From NCBI RefSeq assembly GCF_037975245.1, contig NC_092574.1, positions 21,291,713-21,355,712 on the forward strand: DNA of 64,000 nucleotides. Reading direction: 5' to 3'. The notes beneath the pieces are model-generated. The model saw only the letters and a program-made list of their open reading frames with translations, searched no databases and had not been told where the DNA came from. A program made the position numbers and the translations under genes. This document shows positions 56,501 to 64,000 of the stretch, in pieces. This DNA comes from Apostichopus japonicus (taxonomy: Eukaryota; Echinodermata; Holothuroidea; Aspidochirotida; Stichopodidae). Within the stretch, counting starts at the first letter, position 1. Each line of letters begins with the position of its first letter.

Positions 56501-59500
56501 CACTATAAATGCTATGGTTAAGCCAGTACTATACAATATGGTTTAATATTAATAATGTAAATAATTCTATGCATGCTACTGTACTCATTAGTTTATAATA
56601 CAAAGGCATGCATGTTAATTAGTTGCACCTGTAAGCATGGTCTTAAGTGTCCGGATATTTCAACTTGGTGATTTCTGGTCTATTTATTACCATTTTTAAT
56701 TTCAAATCATTAAAATATTATAACAGAAAAAAAATAGAGAAATTAAAACCCTGAGTATGTAGACTACTATGTCTGGGGTTTGTGCGGTGACTTTTAACAT
56801 GGAAGGCCATGTGAGACAAAATCACTCTAATCTTAAAAAGCGCCATATGTTCAACAGCAACTGAACATATTCCACCAGGACAGGTCTGAAGTACAGAAAA
56901 GTTTGAAAAAACCTGTTACTTTCTGGTAAGAATGTCCAATGTCCAAGAGGATTGATGCCTATGTCAAAATTTGTCAGATGTTGGAACAATTAAGAAATTT
57001 TACAATAAAATGAATTTTCCTTGGGAGAACCCTCAACGAATAATTTAGTTTACAAATCTGACGAGATATTCGATTGTCTCGGCCTATCTGGTAACTGATT
57101 CAAGTTGATCCCTGATTATGACAAATAAAACCAAAAATACTCCGCATATTTCTAGACACTTTTCTCTCCAGAATAACAACCAATTTGTAACAAATTACAG
57201 TAAATGATAAACAATAGAGGATGCAAAGTTTGAATTATTAATGGAATTCTTTGGAAACTAACACAGGCAGAGGTAGGTGATTAGTTATTCTCCTACACTG
57301 TACACCATCATGAAATTTTACCACGACTGTACAAATGCATATATTCAAACCCACAATAGCTACCACTTATTCTACACAGATAATTTGATAGTACTGAACT
57401 ACCCTCCCCACCCACCCGCCCCCAAAAACTCAATTTTATCAGTTAACATATGTAAATGAATAATTTTTTGTAGAAACAACCAAAAATCAGTTAAGTCGAC
57501 AGTGATTTACAAGGTCAAGTAACTACCTACCAACATCTGATTCTAAAGAGAAGGTCAAGCATGAGAAATGATTGAAACATGCATACCATTACCGGAAATC
57601 TCTTATCCTGAACCTAACCAATGGATTAAACCTACCAAAAACTAGCAATTGCATCTAACATCAGTACTCCCCTCCCCCACCCCCCCTCCTCCCTCTGGCC
57701 CGCTTCTGTCCTGTAAAATCTTCAAAAGAGACACTGTCTATGTTTAATGAATTTACGAAAAGGATCCTCCTTTGATTAGAAAGATATTGCAGTTTCTTGA
57801 CTGCTTTTACCATTTTCTTGTTTTTGACTAAGAAATTCACAAACTCATAATAATTTTGATAATAATACTTACTTGCTGTTCTAACAGGCTTTGTCTTCTT
57901 CACTGGTTTCCTCGTCGGACTGGTGGCCTTTCTGTTGGCATGGTGACCGTGACCAGCCTCTGCCGCGTGCGAGCTCTTAGACGATCGTATCAGCTTCTGG
58001 ATGGACTTCTGTTTGTTTCTTGGAGACTTTCGTTTCATCTTCCTCTCCACGGCTTCGTCCACCGTCTCTCCCTCCAGCAGGTCACCGCCCTCGGCGCTTA
58101 GGCTGTAGAGACCCTTGGCAGCGGCCCGAGCCAAAATGTCCGAAGCACTCATGGCTTGATCCTTATTAAAAGAAAAGAACCCAATTAGAATCTTGAAAAA
58201 AACAACAGATTGTTGCCCTGAGGCAAAATACGTAAACATCTAAAAATATTCCACACCAAATTAAAAGGTAAAAAATTCTCAATGACACATTTTTGTTTTA
58301 ATACAAGCTATTGTGACATAAAGCCTTTTATTTTTTTCCAGGGAGAGGTAAGGGAGTGGGTTGTCTGTGATGTCATTAGACCGAGTGTCTCGCTAAAGCC
58401 ATTTGTTACATGGTTAATCAGTCACTGCTATTGTATTGCAGTTGGTGGCCGTTCTGTAATATTTTACCAGTTATACTGAAACTTGGAAACAAGGAAGACT
58501 GCCAGTGATGAAACTTCTAAAGACACAGACTTAATGTTTCTTCACTCATAGATGGCTGAGTAGTGAACAAAGAATCAACATTTTTTGAGCTTTCTGAAGG
58601 TGAAATAAGGGTGACAAATATCTGTCTTTCTAGCACATTTTGCAACAATATTGATTACTTTCTAAGCCGAGCTATTCTGCCTCATCCTGCTACATTATTC
58701 TTTCTTTCTTTTTTACCTTACCTGTCTGCTCACGACGGCTACGAAACATCCTCCAGTCGAAGAGGAAGGTGCAATCTTGAGGAATCGAGACGTGGCTGGA
58801 TGACATTCTAAATCCTTAGGGCTGAGGGGAACGGTGGGGGCGATAATTTTGTACGGATTCTTCGTCCCTGGTGTTCGAAGGTTGGTATACTCCACGGCTT
58901 TGGTGACAACACTCTCGTTCTCTTCCTCAAGAATGGACAGGGTAGCGTAGACGACGACTTGTACTTTGGGGACTGGGAGAGAAGAGGGAGTAAAGGCAGG
59001 GATGCAATCAATAATATAGTGACACAGACTTGAAAGATTGGTTCATCTTATGTATCGGTTACGACAAGGAGGTTGGAAAGTCATTCACTATTATTTAAGT
59101 TAACACCTGACTTGGGCGATTTGGAAAAATGTCAGATGGGATCCAAAGACCAAAAATATTTTTTTTACAGAAAATGAAAAATCAAAGAAACCAGGCATTA
59201 CTGCTGTTATCCAAGCAGCTTTACATAACATGTCAAAAGAACTCCCAATGGCAATCCACACCAGGCTGTTAGAAGCATTGCCGATATAAAATGAACTTTC
59301 TGTTCACATAAAGTTACATTTCTCCTCGGGCTACTTTTTCACCTGTACTTGCCTGTATTAGTTCATTCTTTATTAAGTAACATCATTGGCTCCTATGTAA
59401 GATAACGACAAAATACAAACAACACAACAAAACACCCCCTTAGCAACCGTTGACCCTTGCTTAAATAAAACACTTTTCTAAAATATCAACTTTAGTTCTC

Positions 59501-62500
59501 CTCCATTGTTTTTAATACCGGGGCAATTTCCCTAAAGGACCCCCTCCTAGGGGGTTGACAAACAGGGTCACTCCTATTGTGTTCTTACTTGACTGCTTCA
59601 TTAAATATAAAAACTTACATTTCATGGCATGCTTCAGTAAGTCCATCTGATCAACGACTAGGCTGTTTATCTTCTCGGTGTCGAACGACTCTTGTGACAT
59701 TTCCTTGAGGATGCTCAGATCTGACAACAACAAAAAGTGTCACAACCACATTTTATTTATCACAGTATGATTAAAATTATTTGTTACATGTTGGGTTAGG
59801 GTATGGGGTTAGGGGTTTAGGGTTAAAAAGGGGTTTAGGGGAAGGGGAATGGGTTAAAAGGTTGTGCTATTCTTTTATCTCTGTTTTTTGTTTCATTGCC
59901 AGAAAATTTGTCATTTGGTAAACAAGTTTTCCTTAAATATACCTTCTTGAAGATTCATATGCCAACATGATCTTTCAGAGTGAACACGAAAATTTCCCGA
60001 ACAACAGAAACAGCAACACACCAATACAACATCAACAAAAACAACATCAAGACAACTAACCTTCCCCTTCTTTCATAATGAACTCCACAGGGTTAAGGAG
60101 GCCTGACCTTGAGTCAGGAGGTGTCACTAGTACTGCTTTAACATTCTTCAACCTCGGATCAGTATGCTGTACCTCTAAAAAATTCTCCGGTATATACTTT
60201 AAATCTTGACACAAAAAAAGGGAATCAATTAAGGAAAAAAAAAAATTACCCAAAAATAACTTTGTACACCTTGATATTAACTGTTTGTATATTGTACTTT
60301 CATGCCTAGCTTCAAAACAGTATGAGTAGCATGAACTTTAATGTTTCTATCAGATGAAGGTTAGGAACTGTTCCTACTGTCAATACGATTGCTTTAAAGC
60401 ATGATTTGATAGGACAATATACAGTGGTATTAGCATTAGAAACTTTTCACAACTGGCTGAAATGTGCATAAATCTATTACATTTCTATAAACTAATATTG
60501 CACTGCCATACCACCTAAATGTTACTACGACAAATCAAGAAACAAGGCAACAGAAGAATTTTTTTTTTGCATTTTATACAAGTTTGTAGACCTCCTTCGG
60601 GGGATTGTAACATGAATGTTTAATTCTCAGCATGAAAAACCTTTATTTGACATTCTAGCATATGCTCAATACTGTTGACCTTAGACCTCAGTAAGGATTA
60701 CTCATATATCAGAGAAAACAAGAGTACCCTAATCAGGGTCAAATCAATGGGTTTGCAAAAAAAGAAGCAAAGGCTTGTCTTTATATCACACATTTTCTAC
60801 CAGTTCTAGAAGTATAGTGTAGAAGCATTACATAACCTCACCCACATGTTATTCGTAGTTACAGGAAAATATAGTCAAGCCAGGGTATCGAAGGGGGGGG
60901 GTGGCTTTACAGAATGTGAGCACAACAATCTTAACCTCCACATGCTTTAATGGGAACAAGACTCAATCTTCATACTAAACGAATTGAAGAGAGAGAAATA
61001 ACTTAATTATTAAGTAAATACAATCACCCCTAACCTTGACCCACCCCCTAATGTTTGTCTCCATCTGGCCTTTTCTTTCTCTAGCTATCCAATATATTCA
61101 TATTTGAAGTAATTGTTAAATCTTCATATGCAACATCTACCTGTCTACTTGGGTCACGATCTTTTCTATCTAACAGAACATAGAATTAAACTAAACTACC
61201 CTGTGTACACACCATTGGGTAAACAATTCATCGACAGCCTTTATGTGTCCCTCAGACAACAGTACATTTTAGCTGATGATGAAACTTCTTTCTTCCTAAA
61301 GAAGTCTCTGTTTACCTTGAAAATGTCAGACTCACTGATAAAGGAGAACAAAGTAAACAGGCTGTTTGATTAAATTTCCTATTCCAATAAGAAAGGGGAG
61401 TATTCTATTCTTTCCCCTTTCTATGAAAACAGCCTAAAAAAAAATACAATTTGAGTATAAAAGGATCCTTCTCAATTATCTTCATTGTAAAGAATGCTCT
61501 TCTTTCTGATAAAACAGGGTTGGCATGAGATCTATTTCAACTTGACCGTTATCATAAACAGCATCTTTCTTTAATGAAGGTCAAGCCTTTTTGATCATTC
61601 AACATGATAAACAATGATCGGACAGGGGAAATACTTAAATTTCCACTATCTTAACACGTAGGGAGCATTAAGTCCCTCCAAGGAGAGCCAGAATAAATAA
61701 AAACTTTATCCTCGTTATCTGTATGATGTATTTAGGTGCTAACAGTGAGCAATCCCAACCTTCATCTTTGGCTACTGAAGGAATCTCTGTAACGAACAAC
61801 TCCCCAAACACAGCAGAGAAGAAACTTTGTTCCATTTCGGAGATATCAAAGTAGTTCAAAAGTCCTGTCTTCGAGCTGCCATTTTGTAAATATGTGACGT
61901 ATTGTCCCACATTTAAATCATTTATGTTTCATATCTTCAATATATATATTTTCAATGTTGACAGTTTTGGACACTGAGACCGATGTCATCATTAGGTCAT
62001 GTAGAGTGCTTCAATATTTTACGTTCAGTATTTGCAATATTCAGCATTTGCAAAAATCTATCAAATGTTAAGATAGGAAAACAGAGTGATTTAAAGCATG
62101 TGAGGCTCGATGATGTCATATTTAGACTTGATCAAAGTATTCAACCTCATATGTGAAGAAACATTAAATCTGTAATACCTCTCAAGTGGAATAAGGTTTC
62201 TCTTGACTGTTTGGGGCAGTTGTTGATTGACACTAATGGTCGTGTTTGTGTCTCCTTTTACCAATATTTAAACCCTACGCATGAAAAAAACGATGCTATA
62301 GTATGTCTGCTGACCAACGAAAATATGTACGCCTTTAATTCTGCTGGTTATACCTGTATTTTCTAGTAGAGAATTGTTAGCCAATGTGTGATGTAAAGTT
62401 CTTGACTTTTTGAAGCAATACTTGTTTCACATAAAGGTGACCGTGTTTTCACCTTGTCTGTGTTTTGGTGTTAAAGGATACTTGTAATTCCATAATGACT

Positions 62501-63257
62501 TGCTCTTTCCTGAAGCTCTTCCAACTGTTCGTTATCTCTGACCCCGAAACCGTAGACGGTAGAGTTGAATGAGTCGGTCAGGGTAGCAAGATGAGCAGTG
62601 GTTAGTCCTGACCCGACCCCCACATGGATGACATCGTCTCCTTCACTTATGAGTGGAGTCACTGAATGGGGTCCTAGGCAGCACACCTTGTCCTGGAAGG
62701 GATAAAACAAAGCAAACGTTAACCCTAGAGGAAAGTCATCTTGTGTCAATGTCAATTTTGAAAACCTAATGAGACTTTGGTTCTCTCTTGCATTCTGCTC
62801 CAACCAATCTCTCTGGTTTGTACATCATTTGAACCAATCTCTCTGGTTTGTACATCAATTGAGAACACCCTCCCCCACCCACTCACCCACCTATCCCCTG
62901 TCTGGATCATCCATACAAATAAGAAAACACACATTTCCAAACTGTAAACCACCCCTTCCTCCCATCCCCTACCCCCCCCCCACACTGCCAACCTAAAGAC
63001 AAAGATCAACTCATTGGGCAATGTTTAGACCCAGTTTCTGGTCACCCAAACAATATCAGCGATATTTGATTACTTGGATGATAAGGTGTCCTCCTTTCAC
63101 TAGGTCCGTCTCCTCCAGTCTTTCCCTGCTCCCTGCAGGGAACGCCACCACATCTGAACAGTTCTCATCCTGGAGGAAACCGTCGTCATGGAGACGTTCT
63201 ATACTTGACACCCTACTGTAGCCTTCTTCCCTCAGAGCATCCACTGCCTCTGGTACG
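50359..63257 (-). CDS. NSUN7: NSUN7: NOL1/NOP2/Sun-family RNA methyltransferase homologue (partial, N-terminus outside window)
   Basis: Exons on the - strand at 63257-63074, 62692-62482, 60204-60061, 59720-59619, 58972-58722, 58161-57873 and 50531-50359 join in frame into about 450 residues plus stop. Landmarks match vertebrate NSUN7 in order: ALREEGYSRVSSIERLHDDG, LIIQDKVCCLGPHSV, HTDPRLKNVKAVLV, NPVEFIMKE, HAMKFPKVQVVVYA, LSILEEENESVV, SASDILARAAAKGL, then a basic tail. NSUN proteins make 5-methylcytosine in RNA using two cysteines; here motif IV reads PPDSRSGLLNP and motif VI YATLS, so both are gone, and the SAM-site glycine motif is non-canonical. A non-catalytic role is likely. Vertebrate NSUN7 is linked to sperm motility. 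Convergent with APBB2. Confidence 0.92.
52714..52901. mobile_element. Short hAT-type MITE
   Basis: The left end CACAGGTGGGCAAAGTGCGG is the familiar hAT/Charlie-like terminus. The right end, read in reverse, is CATGGGTGTGC. Flanks are GTCTAAGA (52706-52713) and GTCTAAGT (52902-52909), a 7/8 target duplication. About 188 bp, inside the last NSUN7 intron. Confidence 0.7.
53839..53893 (+). other. Exon-like segment on the + strand, unassigned
   Basis: Bounded by tttttatttcag and gttagt, it is open in one frame (LDVDPENGQRDNMKPCE). No neighbouring + strand exon can be joined to it and it sits in an NSUN7 intron on the other strand. Probably chance; listed because both borders are good splice signals. 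Confidence 0.15.
55340..55445. repeat. ~25-bp imperfect tandem repeat
   Basis: AAAAAAATTTGGAGGGTTG and relatives occur three to four times in tandem with GGCCAAAGCATTTTGGAGG as the most diverged copy. This explains the repetitive open frame on the - strand. Confidence 0.75.
56000..56092 (-). CDS. NSUN7: Candidate NSUN7 cassette exon (93 nt)
   Basis: Acceptor gtctctag on the - strand, phase 1 in. Reads RTSKTKLVTWQEYSNSHMKL and LRSTPPVARI. With donor gtgggc (at 55999) it is exactly 93 nt and keeps frame into the last exon. With the stronger-looking gtgagg 7 nt further on, the downstream frame soon stops; unspliced, it ends at TGA (55991-55989), giving a shorter C-terminus. The basic composition suits the NSUN7 tail. 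Confidence 0.5.
56093..57872 (-). other. NSUN7 intron between tail exons
   Basis: 1.8 kb, AT-rich, no exon or mobile element recognised. Confidence 0.5.
57873..58161 (-). CDS. NSUN7: NSUN7 exon: end of the Sun domain and basic tail
   Basis: Acceptor taataag, donor gtaagt. 289 bp, phase 0 in, phase 1 out. Starts DQAMSASDILARAAAKGL, matching the conserved VKDVLARAAAKGL of NSUN7, then an acidic patch and a Lys/Arg/Ser-rich stretch (KRKSPRNKQKSIQKLIRSSK) with several His. Translation past the donor stays open to 57661 but ends in poly-Gly and unrelated sequence, so I treat that as intron. Confidence 0.88.
58722..58972 (-). CDS. NSUN7: NSUN7 exon with motif VI, catalytic Cys replaced by Leu
   Basis: Acceptor ctctcccag, donor gtaagg. 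251 bp, phase 1 in, phase 0 out. Encodes KVQVVVYATLSILEEENESV, then PYKIIAPTVPLSP and SRFLKIAPSSSTGGCFVAVV. Vertebrate NSUN7 has YCTCS(V)xPEEN at the first segment; the Cys of TCS is Leu here (ACC CTG TCC). SRFLKIxPS...GGCF is the typical NSUN end of the methyltransferase fold. Confidence 0.92.
59619..59720 (-). CDS. NSUN7: NSUN7 exon, helix before motif VI
   Basis: Acceptor gttgtcag, donor gtaagt. 102 bp, phase 1 in and out. Encodes DLSILKEMSQESFDTEKINS and VDQMDLLKHAMK, which aligns with the LxxLAQQQYEQLTHAMKF helix of NSUN7. Confidence 0.88.
59785..59860. repeat. Degenerate TTAGGG/GGGTTAGGG-like tract
   Basis: GGGTTAGGGTATGGGGTTAG and GGGTTTAGGGTTAAAAAGGG resemble degenerate telomere-type repeats; the tract sits in an NSUN7 intron. 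Confidence 0.5.
60061..60204 (-). CDS. NSUN7: NSUN7 exon with motif IV, catalytic Cys missing
   Basis: Acceptor tgtcaag, donor gttagt. 144 bp, phase 1 in and out. Encodes NLKYIPENFLEVQHTDPRLK, then VLVTPPDSRSGLLNPVEF. The human protein has PRCSGLGVSNPVEF at this point, itself a variant of the NSUN PCSGxG motif. No Cys is present in this exon. Confidence 0.92.
60300..60440. mobile_element. Fold-back element, copy 2 (degraded)
   Basis: Shares GGAACTGTTC-ACTGTCA-TACGA-TGCTTTAAAGCATG and AGTGGTATTAGCAT with 43420-43490; its left arm (CTTCAAAACAGTATGAGTAG) is more diverged. Confidence 0.65.
61668..61910 (-). other. Unidentified 80-codon open frame in an NSUN7 intron
   Basis: The frame has mixed amino-acid composition (for example YFDISEMEQSFFSAVFGELF and AKDEGWDCSLLAPKYII) and no repeat character, unlike most intronic frames nearby. 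It does not fit NSUN7 and I cannot name it. A nested gene fragment or chance are both possible. Confidence 0.2.
62482..62692 (-). CDS. NSUN7: NSUN7 exon with degenerate SAM-binding motif
   Basis: Acceptor cccttccag, donor gtatcc. 211 bp, phase 0 in, phase 1 out. Encodes DKVCCLGPHSVTPLISEGDD, VIHVGVGSGLTTAHLATLTD and STVYGFGVRDNEQLEELQER. NSUN motif I is normally DxxAAPGGK(T/S); here the corresponding loop is VGVGSGLTT, and vertebrate NSUN7 also departs from the consensus at this point. Confidence 0.92.
63074..63257 (-). CDS. NSUN7: NSUN7 exon, N-terminal RNA-binding region (first exon in window)
   Basis: Acceptor cctcatgtag, donor gtaatc. 184 bp, phase 2 in, phase 0 out. Encodes VPEAVDALREEGYSRVSSIE, LHDDGFLQDENCSDVVAFPA, then LVKGGHLIIQ, parallel to the GYNKV...DVLIFPS...DYKLIFQ part of human NSUN7. 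An earlier exon must supply the first two bases of its first codon. Confidence 0.9.
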
Positions 63258-64000
63258 CTACATGAGGAAAACACAGCAAACAGGCATGTTTAATGGTGAC
63301 GATACCGGCAATGTTTGCATTTAAGCTGGAAAACATCAAGCCAGTAGAAATATCCTGATAGTTTTTTCATTCTCCTTTCCATTTTTTTCTGGCTTTACAT
63401 CTTTACTACTTTGTTTTCTTGAACTTTGACCTTGCTGGTATTTACCAAGGGAAGTCTACATGCAAGGGAATTCTACATACCAAATATGGACTTCCATCCA
63501 ACCAAAACAATACTTTGTGAGTTATTGTGTAATACAAATATTTTCAGACTGTGACCTCTGTTGTGGCCTCTTTTGTATTTGAGAAATGAATAAAATCCAT
63601 GTGCGACTCTACTCAGACACCGTGTCAAAAAAGGAAGACTTCTTCGGCAGCTGCCAAAATCCCATCAGCAAGGCTGAATCGATATCAAATGGTAAGGATT
63701 ATCAGCTACAGACCAGCAGTGCCTACTGTAAGGAACAACTGTGGAGAACAAAATATTATATCCTACGCAGCCATACTGCAGAGATGCTGTGTTCCCCTTC
63801 AGCATCCTGCTATTGGCACAGTGCCTTACCTATAAGTGCATGACAAGAAGTCTGGTGTTTAAAGCAGCATTTTGCGATTTGTCGCCGTTTTCCTCTTTTT
63901 TGATAAGTCCATCAAGTTTTTTACATATATATCAATCACAAAACAGCAAACTATGATATTAGCTAAATTTTTTCCCTGCCAAAAGCGTTAATTGGCTAGT
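63258..64000 (-). other. NSUN7 upstream intron
   Basis: No further NSUN7 exon recognised before the window edge. It contains copy 2 of a dispersed repeat at about 63610-63800 (shared with 40741-40930). Confidence 0.5.
63610..63800. repeat. Diverged dispersed repeat, copy 2
   Basis: Matches 40741-40930 in order: CACCGTGTCA, AGCAAGGCTGAATC, GGATTATCAGC, GACCAGC, CGCAGCCATA. The open frames seen here on the + strand lie inside the repeat and are not treated as genes. Confidence 0.5.

Larger units (their letters stand above)
60205..62481 (-). other. NSUN7 intron with a fold-back element and an unexplained ORF
   Basis: 2.3 kb. The flanking exons join in phase without any exon between. It holds the fold-back copy near 60300-60440, a poly-G tract at 60892-60902 and an unassigned - strand open frame at 61668-61910. 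Confidence 0.6.

Noticed and set aside
57661-57872. Continuation of the NSUN7 exon frame past its donor
   Set aside because: A strong gtaagt donor ends the exon; the continuation is Tyr/Lys-rich then poly-Gly and does not look like NSUN7, although an intron-retained isoform is possible.
61113-61373. 86-codon + strand frame
   Set aside because: No ATG at its start, lies antisense in an NSUN7 intron, and resembles no family I know.

Overview
This is animal (eukaryotic) nuclear DNA: AT-rich, with small exons bounded by GT/AG splice sites, long introns, many (TA)n and poly-G/poly-C tracts, and short non-autonomous DNA transposons. The proteins are bilaterian. The repeat style (hAT and TTAA-flanked MITEs, a tRNA-derived SINE whose tail carries an AAGCGCT motif, a LINE 3' end) fits a marine invertebrate deuterostome. 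An echinoderm such as a sea cucumber is my best guess, but that is inference. Most open frames in the window are intronic or low-complexity noise.

Two genes can be supported, arranged tail to tail. On the + strand (8137-37807) lies the C-terminal two thirds of a Fe65-family adaptor, the APBB2-type amyloid-precursor-protein binding protein. Ten coding exons join without a frame break and encode both PTB domains and the stop codon; the WW domain must lie upstream of the window. On the - strand (63257 down to 50359) lies NSUN7, a NOL1/NOP2/Sun-family RNA methyltransferase homologue, with seven exons plus one possible cassette exon. Its N-terminus lies beyond the right edge. In human, APBB2 and NSUN7 are also convergent neighbours on 4p14, so this looks like an old linkage.

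Three results stand out. (1) A 6-nt microexon at 18285-18290, in the 14.7-kb intron inside PTB1, would insert Arg-Glu exactly where vertebrate Fe65 genes carry their neuronal 6-nt microexon. Six TGCATG (RBFOX-type) motifs follow within 680 nt, five of them in a ~200-bp unit repeated three times. (2) This NSUN7 has lost both cysteines of the m5C-methyltransferase active site: motif IV reads PPDSRSGLLNP and motif VI reads YATLS. (3) Two APBB2 exons have had their 3' end plus splice donor copied into intronic tandem arrays (an 80+94 bp alternating unit at 10051-10478 and a 44-bp unit x13 at 25618-26189).

Layout: 1-8136 upstream intron with a tRNA-like gene and TA repeats; 8137-10676 start of PTB1; 10677-25379 giant intron with the microexon; 25380-37807 end of PTB1, linker, PTB2 and C-terminus, with a LINE tail, two TIR elements, a second copy of the TTAA MITE and a SINE in its introns; 37808-50358 3' UTR and intergenic DNA with fold-back and tandem repeats; 50359-63257 NSUN7; 63258-64000 NSUN7 upstream intron.
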